Assembly (NCBI GenBank): GCA_037903355.1
Contig: JBAJFE010000042.1
Location: 4,166,001 to 4,230,000, forward strand
DNA length: 64,000 nucleotides
Direction: 5' to 3'
Source: Trichuris trichiura
Lineage: Eukaryota; Nematoda; Enoplea; Trichinellida; Trichuridae
Below the pieces are notes generated by a model that saw only the letters and a program-made list of their open reading frames with translations, searched no databases and was not told the DNA's origin. Position numbers and translations under genes: made by a program. This document shows, one piece after another, positions 11,791 through 22,826 of this stretch; positions within the stretch are counted from its first letter, which is position 1, and every line of letters begins with the position of its first letter.

Positions 11791-12779
11791 GAAGCAAATG
11801 TTTCTGAGCAGAGCTCATAAACATAGGCCAGCTGTGTAACAGAAAACTTGACAAGCTGTTGGACAGGTTGTTCAAGGAAGGTTGCCTGTTATCGGTCGCC
11901 ATAGGGGACAGCAAAACCTTCAACATCTCAAGCTTAGCCTGTAAGCTTTCGCTTTGATGTTGCAGTAGTGCATGAACTCCAGGTGCCACGGTCGACATGG
12001 TGAGGTCGTATGTCGGACGACATACTGACAATGGAAAGAGGAAACAAGCTTTAGTATACAGTTAACAGATCTCACCTCGTCGCCACTGTTATATCGGTTC
12101 GTTGTTGGTCAAGTCTTTACTGAGCTAGTACGCTGGTATTACCTGAAGACATTCAATGAACTGTGTGTGCATATGTGTATCCGAGATACTGGGGGAACAT
12201 CTGCGATAGTCATGCTTCTAGCCTGTATAACATTAAAGAACGAAGACTTGCATTAGTAAGCACTTCTACAGTCCTCGTAAATGTGGTGGAATGAGTTAAA
12301 CACAACAATACTGCGCTCATAAAAGGGCTTACATTTATCTCATACCCAGTCACGATTGGGAAGAACATAAGCTTTTAAGAAGAACTCGAGAATGTGAATA
12401 ATGCCTAGCCTATTTATACAAAGAATGCTTTGTTGAACATCGTATGATTTCGACAAACGGATAGAAACGTTGTTCATCAGATCGAAATATTTCCGTAGTT
12501 ATTGCAAGCACCAGAGAAGTTTGAACTAAAAGCGTTAAACAGGGGGCGTTGTGTCGCTTTGGATGAAGTATATAGTTCTGTTTGAGTTTGATTGTCAGGT
12601 TCAAATTCAGTTTAAACACTCTTAGTCCTACTGAGTGCAAGGATGCCTTTGTCGCTGTACTAGCAAACGAGCTTCGCAACGTTATTTACAAGAGAACGTA
12701 ACTTTGCTGAGCGACAATTAGCACTTGTGTTTGCAGATTTGGAATTCTGCTCCTCTGCTTATTGTCTCAACAATTTAAG
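11791..12779. other. No gene seen; upstream region of the DCST gene
   Basis: No domain or element is recognised. The start codon of the DCST model is at 12780, so its promoter presumably lies here. Confidence 0.45.
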
Positions 12780-15700
12780 ATGGTCGTTTGTCAATTATTT
12801 CGCATTTACCGGGCAAAGTGGAAACTTGAAAAACACATAAACGCATATAATCGTGTGCGGACCAGTTCCGAGATTAAAAAGCCATGGCTAACAGCCATTT
12901 CCGATCGGTGGAATGCTGCCTTCAAGGCATTCTTTGCTCCTAGCCAGGAAGTCACTGGAATTTATTCTTTGAAAGATCGCTTGGTCACTTATGGAACAGT
13001 AGAAAACTTGCTGCTTCGGTCTGCACTACTCTACATTGTTCTTATAATGGTACTGGCATTCATATTTACTTTCAACATTTTGAAACACCCTTCTGATCCA
13101 TTTTTCTTGGGTAAGTTTTGTGTTGACCTAAATTTGTCTGTATAGAGCAGGGGTGGGGAACGTCCGGCCCGCGGGCCGGATACGGCCCGCAAGGCCATTC
13201 CATCCGGCCCTCGAGGCCATTTTCCGCCCACGCGCTGGGGCAACCGCACATGGATGCGAGATTCAGTGAAATGTGATTGTAGAAAGTTATTTTTCATAAA
13301 GCGATAAACGTATTTTATGTGGATCCTAGTAAGAACATAAACCTTGCGTAACAAGCAGGGAGTGTCAGGCTGGCTCGGAAGACTGCGTTGCTGACAGCTC
13401 TCTGTCGATAAACCGACATTGTTAGTCCTCGCTGACAAGCAGTAGGCGCCACTATAGTGTGTGTGCGCGCATAAGTAGCGCGGATCATTGCTTTGTTAGA
13501 GATAACGACTGTCCAGCTTGCTAGAGCACTTCTGATTTTTTCGCTCTCAGTAGTCACTGGCATCGTTCTCGCCTTCTCTCGCTATCGTTCTCGTCGGTTT
13601 GCGCCGGCCGCTTGTCCCTTACGTCTTCGAAGTACAAAAAGGTTATTTCGTTCTCTGTAGTTTCGATTATGTTCTTGACAACTGGGTTGCAGAATTGTCT
13701 CAAAATTTTGCCTTTTATCTCGGAGTTTCCTCGTCAGGCAGTTCCAAACATCCCATTAGGAGTGACTTAATAAACATACGAGCAAATAAAGCAGGCTGTT
13801 TTTCGTCTAAGTACGCTATACGGCCCGCGAACGGTCTTATAAACGTCTAAACGGCCCGCGGCACCAAAAAGGTTCTCCACCCCTGGTATAGAGCTTTCTT
13901 ACATTGAAACTCGCGAAGTTATGCATTATTAGAAAAGTAAGTCTAGTTTTTCGCTTTTGCGTTAAAGTACACGCTTCGAGAAAGTGAGAGCAGGTTCTTC
14001 AGTAGCGCCGGTGGCTCTATCGCTTGCCAAAGTTAAGAAAGGAACAGATTCTATTAAACACGTTATCCTAATCTCTTAATTCTTATCTACAGCTATTTAC
14101 TGTATGCGGGTCACGTGCACGCTCTTTTGCTTGAGATACTGCACACTGTCAAAGATAGAAAATCGATTTTGTTGTAAGAAGGGAACGTAAGAGCTAGAAG
14201 TTAAGCAGATAATATTAGTGCTCATCAATAATTACGCATTCTGTGAGCTGTCATTTTTACGATACGAAAGGAATACTATTACTTTGGTTTGACTAGGCAG
14301 CAATGATTTGATTAATTCTGCAATCCAGTCTTCTGCTGTCCAGGTCGACAGTTTTAACAAGGCTTCATCAGATCACTGCCGCGAAGAGTGGTATTGTTTG
14401 CGAGTGCGAGGTAAAAGACCTTTTACTTCACTTCTAGGACTAAGGTCACTTAATTGTTTGGTATAAGCACATGTTCTCAAAAATTTTAAAACGCCAGAAG
14501 CTCTGCGGAAAGTTTAGTTGGAATCCCGCCAGATAGCCGCCCCGTCTTCATGCTCAAAGTTCGCCCGTCGTCTATTCTGTCCTTAAGTAATACTGAGGTC
14601 AAACACATGACTTAGATCTTGGTTTTGGGCTTAAGTAAGGACAGAACAGGTTGATAGGTTTACCTTTCGAAAAAGCAACTGAGTTTTTTAGACGGTGGGT
14701 GGTCTAACATACAGGTTGCATAAATTGCAATAGCACTGCTTATTCAATACGTTAGGAATTGTTTTTAACAAACGTACCGTTTGTTACCATTGAAGACAGT
14801 GTTCTTTGATAGACGCACAAAAGCTACCCGGGCGCCGCTCTATGTTTGCGCAATGTTATGTGAACTGACTCTGTGACTCTGGATGACGTTTAAAATTAGA
14901 AAGTTTAAAAGAAAAAGTAAATGTTAAAAGGTAGAACTGTAAATCAATAATTGATCAAAGCAGAAGAAGAAACTGAAATACAAAGTATGAAATTTCACAA
15001 GAAAGAATAGTAGCCAAGTTGAATATGGGAACGAGTGAGGTGAACAGGTGGAGAGCTAACATATTAATGTTAATATAATCACACAGGCGTACATTGTTGA
15101 AATTATAGATGTCGTTTTCTGTTTTTTGTTGTTATCGTTTCCTATTGTAGTAAGCTAAGTAGCCTTTTGAAGAAGCACCTTTTAACACTGCTGCTAAAAG
15201 GAGAGGCGTGCCTTGTATAGAGTGCAGTTAAAGGAGGGTGCATGTCTATTGGCAGCCTAAAAAATTTTGATTCAGTGTACTTCAGAAGTAATGATTATGA
15301 CACCAAGAAATAATTTTTCTGAGAGGTATAAAGGCCACTGCATGTCACGACATTATCGCACAGTTGCGCTGCTTGTCTAAGTGCAAGGCATTGGCAGGAA
15401 ACACTTTGCTGAAAAAACAATGAAGAGAAAACTTTGAATGCACGGACAGTTCCATTTTGAAGAGCGACACATCACTTCAGGCCATTTTTTCATTTGCATA
15501 TGAGCACCTCCGCCAAGTTCCTTTGGTATCATTAAGATATGTTCCATGCGCGTTCTTAATTACTCGTTAACATCCTTAGCTGGAAGGCTTTTTAAACACG
15601 GTGATAAACTTGCTGCATTGGTAACAAGGGATTCAAAACTTTGCCTGAGGTCACCATGCTCCTACAGATGTCAGGTTTAGTAATTCAATTTCTTTTATTC

Positions 15701-18700
15701 CATTGGACACAGGCAAAACTCATGATGGTCTGTCCGCTACTGAAGCATGTTGAGAATGTTCGTAATTATTCTTCCGCTTAACTTGATGTTCCATTCCAGC
15801 GAGGCAAGTTGTGACTACACGCGCAGTTGCGAAGTAATTTGATGAACCATTCTGAACACGGATGTCAGCGGTCGTTCAGTTAAACACCGGCAACATACTG
15901 TTTTTGCTCTTCTGGGTCTGATTCCCTGGTGCCTCTCTTTCATCCCTCGGTCAAGCATCAGGTATAGCGCATGAACAAAACCATTTAAGTCCCGTAAAAT
16001 ACCACGTTTGATGAAGTGAAACTTGTGTCGTGGTAAATAGTCCCGCACCCATGGCTACTGTTTGACAAGAAGCTAAAGGAGAGGTGCCACGGAATGCAAA
16101 ACAGGCCCTGGAGTGCGAAACAATAAATTGCTGTTGTTTAATTGAATGTTACGACTGGCGTCACAATGGCTCACATCAAAACTTACTGGCAGCGAATGGT
16201 CCCGCACCTGTAGCTTTCAGAAGGGGTCTTGTTCCTTTAGTAGCCTGTCAGAAAGGAGACAGCGACAGTCTTCCAGATAGGGTTATTTGTGGGTGCATAC
16301 GCAACTTTAACAGGGAGTGTCCAGGTCCGCTGCGAAACCTACTGGTCACCTATTATAGTCGTCTGTGTTGTTAGATTGGCTTATGAAGTTAAAGCGTTTT
16401 ATAGAATGGCTAACGGCTGGGCACTTTTTTCTGACCAGAATATCCTTGCTTGCTGTAGTTTATCTGAACGCTGAGTATGAAGAAAGCCTGTTTCAATTTT
16501 CTCAGCTCTAAGATGAATTGTCACCAATTTATGGCAGGTCGTTTTTTAGCTTCCTGGAACTGAAGCCACATTCTATTACAGCGGCCGCGTTCGTGGCTTA
16601 GTTCATGATCTTGTTTGCATTTTTCTGTAATCTTTCATATTGAACTTTTCTCTTCTCTGCTGACCGGCGTTCTTCTTAATTTCCTTCATGTTCTTTTACT
16701 CTTTGTGTGATATGGCTGCCAGTTTCTCCTACGTACCAAGCTTCACAGTAGCATTATCTGCTATAAACAGCGCCAGGCAGGCGGTTGCTTAATATTTTAA
16801 AATTCTGATTTCTCAGTATAGCCTTCATGTTTGTCAGAGTAACAGCTAGAGCTCTGATTCAGATAAGACGAGTTCCCGTAGCTTGCAGGATAACAGTGAC
16901 CATTTGCACATGCAGCCGTTGCAACACTGTTAATCCGTATATAAGTCTTCGCAATACCGTCGCAGCTTCCTTTCTATCATATTGACGAAGAAAAACAAGG
17001 TCTGTCCTGAAAGTTTCTCGAAATCACCTCACAACAAAGTCTCGTCTCGCTGATTTTCACTGTAGCGAACAGGACATCGCGTAAAAGAAATAACATGAAA
17101 GCAGGTTCCTGTTACTAAAGAAATTATATCTGTAGGAATTGTTTGTGGCGGCATAGGCGCTTTCATTGGAGTTTCAATGGCAATTTACAGACCATCTGGT
17201 TGCGTAACGTGCATTATGCTACCTGTTGTTTCTACAGCCACTCTTCGGGCTGTTATTCTTCTCCTAGCGTTGTCGTGGACTATACAGGGGCCTATGATGA
17301 ACATGCAGTATAATCTGCAGCAGACAACGAAAACAATTGCATGTGTCCAGAACACAGTGGGCAAACAGGCTGGAGATCTTCGAACTGTTGGAACAAAGCT
17401 AGCTCATGCTAAATTGAAACCGTTTCTTCATATGAGTAGTATGTTTACTGAAGTTGCTAATCGGACAAAAGCCATCCTGAAGAACATTGAAACTGGAGTC
17501 AGTACACTTGGAAGGGGCATTCGAAAAGTGAATAGTTGGTTGTCAGGTGTAATGATCAGATGCAACGATGAAATTATGAAACCATACCACCGTTGTGTGG
17601 ACGTTTTCAGGAGGGCGGGAAGAAAATGCGATGAATCTGTATGGTTTCTTCCCGTTTTAACCGTATTCTGTCGTGGCGTAGAAGCTCTTAAGTATATTTG
17701 TAACATTGGATTACTGTTACAAAAACTGTGTACCTTCAAAGGTCAGCTAGCAGAAAAAATAAAAGATGCTGTAATAGGAAGGCTGGAGAAGCGAATTGAT
17801 CAAGCTGAACAAGATCTTTTAGCAGAATACCGTTTTAATTTTACAATGAATGAAACAGTTACTTACAAAATGACATACCGCACCAATGTCACACAGTTGT
17901 ACGATGAACTGGAGAAGCAATATGATGTGATCAGGTTGGTCGCTTATTTTTAAATTTCATTGCCACTGATGCATTTGCACCGCCTCCTTAGGTCAGCTAT
18001 GGATAAAGTGAACCAAATCTTTGGATACTTGGTGTTTTTAACCTGCTTGCAACTGCCTTTGGGAGCAGCATTTTATCTATACCGATTCATGAGTGCTGAT
18101 CATCTAGAGAACTATTTCCTTACTGACAGATTTAAAGGATTCGATCAGAATATTATGCGGAAAGGCAGGGAAGCCGCGTTTCCTCTCATGCATAAAGAGC
18201 GCAAGCGTTTTATACCGCGTACCGCTCTGAGACCTACTAAAACAGAAATACTTACGAAGTTTTTACCGCCTGTTGTCAACGTAGTTCTCACGTAAGAAAT
18301 GCATGCTTTTCCTCATCAAGCAAGTAGTAACTTTCCTAAGTTTACTTCAGAGGTATCGTGATATTCTACTGGCTATTTTTGGACGCATCTGTTTTCCAAT
18401 TTCTGTATGTCGTTAATTCCAACTTAAAACAGACTACTGCGTTTGGTATGAAAGACAAAGTCACGGCAGTGGTGTCAGGAACTGGACTAGTTGCTGACAC
18501 ATATAAGAACATTGTACATGATATGACGCCAAATGTTGCTGAGCCTGAGAAGATGGTTGGCTACTGGACGTCTTGTGTTCATCATCCAGCACCACCTGAT
18601 CCGTCTTTGCGATATATTTTATCTAGCATGTTGTTCTTTGCGTTCATTTCTACTATCTTCCAGATGTATTTTGCCAGGACGAGGTCTCTCATATGTGAAC

Positions 18701-19304
18701 TATACTATCCAGAAAGAATTCGACCGCGACTAAGCAATCTTCACTTCACAATTCTGAGCTGTCGCGGCTCTTGGTCACAGTTCGCAGCCAGATGCATACA
18801 GCAGCAATTATCTGGTGCCAGGACTGGCATCGGTCATCAAGCGGCGCAGCGCCTCGCATCTCAGGTATACATATGCGAACTAGCATTTCTTGTCAGAGCT
18901 ACATTTAGATGAAAAGTATAGGCAGTTTGATCCGCGCGACGGCAGGCAGAATGAAATTTTGTTTTGATTGCAATGACAGCGGTCCGTATGAAGACTTTGA
19001 AAATTTTCGCCACTGCGAAAATTTCGACTGCCAAGTGCCCTACTGCGTCGAGTGCTATTTTCGAACGAGAAGATGTTTGAACTGTAAGCAAATAAAGCAA
19101 GCTGATGATTTGGAAATTGACGAAGAGAAAGCTGGCTTGCATCTGAGCCCGGAAGAAGAAAAAGCAGCTAATAAAGCTGCTAAACGGCGAGGTAAGCCGT
19201 GGCTATTTACTTTGTGTCTTACAAAAGCGTATCTGTTCTCTATTTGTCTTTTCTAAACAATCTTCTATTTGAATGTTCTAACAGTTTTCGCTAAGCGTGA
19301 ATAG
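12780..19304 (+). CDS. DC-STAMP domain-containing (DCST1/2-type) membrane protein
   Basis: Exons: 12780-13110, 17121-17934, 17992-18291, 18351-18864, 18909-19191 and 19285-19304. They sum to 2,262 nt (753 residues plus TAG) with consistent phases. The product has an N-terminal tail, a first helix (LLYIVLIMVLAFIFTFNI, about residues 83-100) and a second (IVCGGIGAFIGVSMAIYR). The cysteine-rich ectodomain holds CNDEI, YHRCVDVF and RKCDESVWF. The DC-STAMP block starts RSAMDKVNQIFGYL and contains TDRFKGFDQ and ALRPTKTEI. The C-terminal C4-type finger has FCFDCND, HCENFDC, YCVECYF and RRCLNCK (about residues 669-715). This matches DCST1/DCST2, Drosophila sneaky and C. elegans SPE-42/SPE-49, which act in sperm at or after gamete fusion. 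The role here is inferred from family. Intron 1 is 4,010 bp and holds transposons; the others are 44-93 bp. The 20-nt last exon is the least certain. Without it, the frame runs to a TAA near 19254. Confidence 0.88.
13148..13885 (+). mobile_element. hAT-like non-autonomous element in DCST intron 1
   Basis: It begins CAGGGGTGGGGAACGTCC and ends GGTTCTCCACCCCTG, and is flanked by a perfect 8-bp duplication GTATAGAG (13140-13147 and 13886-13893), the hAT signature. At 738 bp it has no intact transposase. It sits 38 bp inside the first intron of the DCST gene in sense orientation. The same family occurs at 1-506 (inverted) and, shrunken, at 36331-37448. Confidence 0.92.
13894..16489. other. Intronic stretch of DCST intron 1, no gene
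   Basis: Only one small inverted repeat (CTGTCCTTAAGTAA against TTAAGTAAGGACAG, 14578-14645) stands out. Its wording recalls the repeat at 43969-44050. No exon fits between the flanking phase-1 splice sites. Confidence 0.5.
16490..17060 (-). pseudogene. Penelope-like element relic with GIY-YIG endonuclease
   Basis: Read on the minus strand from about 16800 downwards, the frame gives KILSNRLPGAVYSR, stop, CYCEAWYVGETGSHITQ and RVKEHEGN, then a stop and a lysine-rich tail ending near AAAVIECGFSSRKLK. The GxVYxxxCxC...YVGET core followed by RVKEH is the Penelope-type GIY-YIG domain. Sequence on its 5' side (17060-16800) looks like the end of the reverse transcriptase. In-frame stops show it is dead. 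It lies antisense in DCST intron 1, ending about 60 bp before exon 2. Confidence 0.75.
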
Positions 19305-20660
19305 ATGATTTTGGAACAGTTGCAACGGGAAACTCATTCTCGTAAAGTTTTTGAAGCAACACAGCTTTAGTGTTATCTTATCAGCACATGACAGTTAGTA
19401 AGAAATTGGTATCAATGTGGTGAAACGTGCTTTTGGACATTTGATAAACTTCGCTCACACCCAGTTTACTTCATAATGCTGTTTTTAGCGTACTAAAATC
19501 TATTGCCGAATCGTTTCCCTCATGCCAAAAGCTCTGCGCAGAATGGATGAGAGCTGCGGACGCTCTCTTCTGTTCCTTTAAATTTATTTACAAAATTTCT
19601 TTTCCCGTTGTGCGATTATTTGCTGCCGAAACAAAGCGTGTTTATGCTGAAAGATCAAAAGACGTAGCAGTAACTTTCCCAAAGTGCACTGCATGCTTCT
19701 TCCTACCAATGGTTCAATTGCGCTGCAAATTAACGAGTACCCTGTTTTAGTGATGGAAAGAAAATTCATCAAAATGTATACCGTCTGAAGCTACTGAACA
19801 AATGAAACTTACTTTTCCAAGTTAGTATTTCCTTATGCTCTCAAATGTACTTTGTAGCGTCGCATTCACAGTCAATTAAGTTAAATTATCGAGTTTAAGT
19901 GACCTGGCCTGACCGTATCACATGCTTTTAAATCTTATGAATGAAAGGTTTTCGTTGAATTGTACATGCGCAATGATGATATATTTGTATATCTGTGCAG
20001 ATGATTATATTTACATGCTGTGAAAGTTACAATTAAAGTCGCCCCGTGTTAGTCAACTCGCATGGATTACTGGTCGCTTACTAGACAAGGTCACAATTGC
20101 CTTTCCCAACGGTGAAGTATCGCAGTTGCCATTCTTGTTCCATTAGATCAAAGCAAAGATTCACAGACTGGAAAAGGCTGTGTAATGTGTGCATTTGCGA
20201 GAGATTATTGTTACGTTTCATTGTAACGCAGTAATTGAAAAATATACAGGTCTAATTTCGAAAGTGAACATACGTTCAAGCAGCATCGGAAGATGGTTCG
20301 AGTGCTTACGGAGAACTGCACGATATAAAAAATTGTGAGGCGGAACAGTCAGGCCTAATATCTGTTTCCAGACATTTCGCTTCAGTAGAAATAGATGAGA
20401 AAGTGCAACGTTTGCCATCCAAGCAAACAGGCGCGTTGGTGGAACATTAATGCAGGCTTCAATGTTTCTAGCGCTCTGGAATGTTTCGAATAGTGTCCAA
20501 GGAGACTTTTATAACAGGCGTTAACGCAATTTTGTCTTTCGATAGCTTATTACCCTTAGCTTGCATTTATCCTGGGAAGATGTGTTTTACTTAGCAGTCT
20601 TTTCCAATAAAGCACAGTTTCATCACAATTACAGTTATAAAATGCCTGTGCGAATAAAAT
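19305..20660. other. No gene seen
   Basis: Intergenic, AT-rich. Frames at 19547-19750 are unsupported by splice context or homology that I can recall. No repeat recognised. Confidence 0.45.
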
Positions 20661-20870
20661 GTCTTCAGTAATCAGGAGCTTTAGTTCTCACAAGAACTTT
20701 GTACCAGCTTTAGTGTCCGCAGAAGAACCTTCTCTGTGGCAGGCTGTAACCCACGAAATTGTCCTTCCTTCAAAAACCGATGACGCTGTCCACGACTGCC
20801 GCTAAATTCCATTTGCGCAAGATATCCATCACCCTCCTCTAGTGCTTTCTGTTTCAGCTCGTTAAGCAGA

Positions 20871-21150
20871 TGTGGCATGGCGGACCAAGAAGACTCGCGT
20901 ACAACAACGGTTTATTGCGGAGTAAAAGGGATAAGTCAAACGCACTACTGATGGCGATAGCCTGAACTCTGTCTGGGCTCCGACTCGACGCGTATATATA
21001 GCCTTCCACAACCTCTGCCTGCGCGTTTCCATGGACTGCAGGCTCTTCAGCCATCTCCTAATCCGCTTGCTGGGAAGCAAGCGGCGGGACCGGCGTTAAT
21101 CCTAATCCTGGCCGCTTTTGTACTAGGCCGTCGATATCAGATTCTCACGA
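20871..21150 (-). mobile_element. LTR-like segment (TATA box and polyadenylation signal)
   Basis: On the minus strand a CTATATATACGCG promoter-like box (about 20993-21005) is followed some 95 nt later by CAATAAACC, then by CCGCCATGCCACA as a possible CA terminus. That order is typical of an LTR. I could not find a TG start with a matching target duplication, so the limits are guesses. Confidence 0.3.
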
Positions 21151-21338
21151 TAATCCAGAGGTCTTGTTCTCTCGTCGCTGTGGCGTCCAAGCCCCTGTTC
21201 TGAGGCCAGTACCTGCTGGAAAACTGCTCTCCCATTGATCGTTCGACTTACTCTCCGGCAATGAACGGTGTTGCGGAGTGGATATCCCGAAGTGAGTACA
21301 TTTAGAAAGACGGAGTGTCTTTTGACAGGCTTAGGTTG

Positions 21339-21440
21339 TTTCATAGTTGGTCTTCTGGTTCACGGGTTTGGCCTGTTTGATGTATCTGTAGGTAAACTTC
21401 AAACAGGCCAAACCCGTGAACCAGAAGACCAACTATGAAA
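21339..21440. repeat. Perfect 40-bp hairpin (foldback element A)
   Basis: Left arm 21339-21378 and right arm 21401-21440 are exact reverse complements over 40 nt, separated by a 22-nt loop. The arm contains TTCACGGGTTTGGCCTGTT, and the loop GTATCTGTAGGTAAACTTC. Both also occur in the longer hairpin at 37668-37873. Confidence 0.95.
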
Positions 21441-21469
21441 TAAGTACCTATGGAAATGCATTCAGCGGA

Positions 21470-21601
21470 AACGTAGACAAATGCAGCCCGTGCAAACAGA
21501 ACGCATCTGAAACGCAACCTAACGAAAATTCAGTGAACGTAGACAAATGCAGCCCGTGCAAACAGAACGCATCTGAAACGCAACCTAACGAAAATTCAGT
21601 G
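21470..21601 (+). repeat. Perfect 66-bp tandem duplication
   Basis: Units 21470-21535 and 21536-21601 are identical. One frame is open through both (22 codons each, containing NVDKCSPCKQNASETQ), running from the right arm of the hairpin just upstream to a TAA at about 21628, but it has no ATG. I cannot tell whether it is an exon. Confidence 0.95.
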
Positions 21602-21628
21602 GAATTAGGTTTCCTTTGTTTTATTTAA

Positions 21629-22826
21629 GTAGGTTCCTTCTAAAAGAAAAATGCTTTCGCACAGGTAGAAACGTACGCTGTGCTAGGCAAACATTTTTGG
21701 AGCACAGGACCTGCTGAATCCCTTACCAACCGAAGCGTGTGATCGCATTCTAATGGGAACGCATAGTCCAAAAAAAGGTAGATTAGCCGAAACCTATAGG
21801 CATGGACCAATGGTAAGCCACGTTATGGAAACTTATTGCATAGAAAAGGAGCCTTGGGAAAATATTGCCGCATAAATGGAACTGACAACGAAAGGAAGCA
21901 TTCAAAACATGGCCTGCGAAAAATATGGAACTCCATTAAGAGTAACCAGGCTCTGCGTCAAAACGTGGCGTTCCTGGAACGGTTTGCCTCATGCTACGAT
22001 AAATGAATCCAAGCCGCTCAACCGTGACCCCAGGTAAGGTTGCCTGCCCAACCGCATGGTATGGAACCCAAGCCGAAATAACGCGAAAACCATCTAAAAT
22101 TTGAAATTACACTTGAGAAATAAAGTTCACCGTCAAAAGCAGCAGAAACAAACAGTCACACAATTTTAGAAATGTTTTGATTAACTAAATTGTATGATCA
22201 CTTGACCAACCTTCGACTCGTCCAGTCCGGATAATCAAGCTCATTGTATTCCATCATGTTGGTACTTACAAGTTCGAATTTTACGGTAACAGTAGGCGAT
22301 TCGTGCATACTTTGTGTTTCTCTTCATATTCGTTGGAGATGCGGCTGTAGAAACAATAAATTTAAGTTTTCTGTTTGCGTTCAAGTGCTTGCTGATAAAG
22401 GACACTTTTCCTTTTAGATCTGTTTGCAGGTAAGGCAGTCATGGCTGAGATTCGCATGGCTGTAGTATAGCTTGTCTTAGGTTGTCTGGTAGCGGGATGT
22501 TAGCAGTAGTGATAACTTTGCACAACGTGTAGCCATAACTGAACTTTTAACCATCAACGTTTCCTGAGGTTGCGTTTTCTGAAATAGCTTGCAAAACTCT
22601 TGGTTTTTCAGGTACTTCAGTGCATGTGCGCTTCATTTTTGGGTTTTAGAATAGTAAACACAGCTTTGTTCAGCAGTTTTTTCCTTGAGTCGATTTGAAT
22701 TATGCGTCCATGTACCTCATGGGAACTGCTTTTCGGTAAGAGGTTACCCGTGCAATTGTAATGCTTTTGCACATATCAAATTACTGTAGCTTTTGCAGCT
22801 AATAGTTGCTATGTAGGACTAAGATC
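21629..22826. other. No gene seen
   Basis: Contains irregular TGGAAC/GGAA-rich wording at 21740-22080 suggesting a decayed repeat, but I could not define a unit. The right part precedes the transporter gene. Confidence 0.4.

Noticed and set aside
13031..13563. Minus-strand frames over 13.0-13.6 kb
   Set aside because: They are the antisense of DCST exon 1 running into the hAT element.
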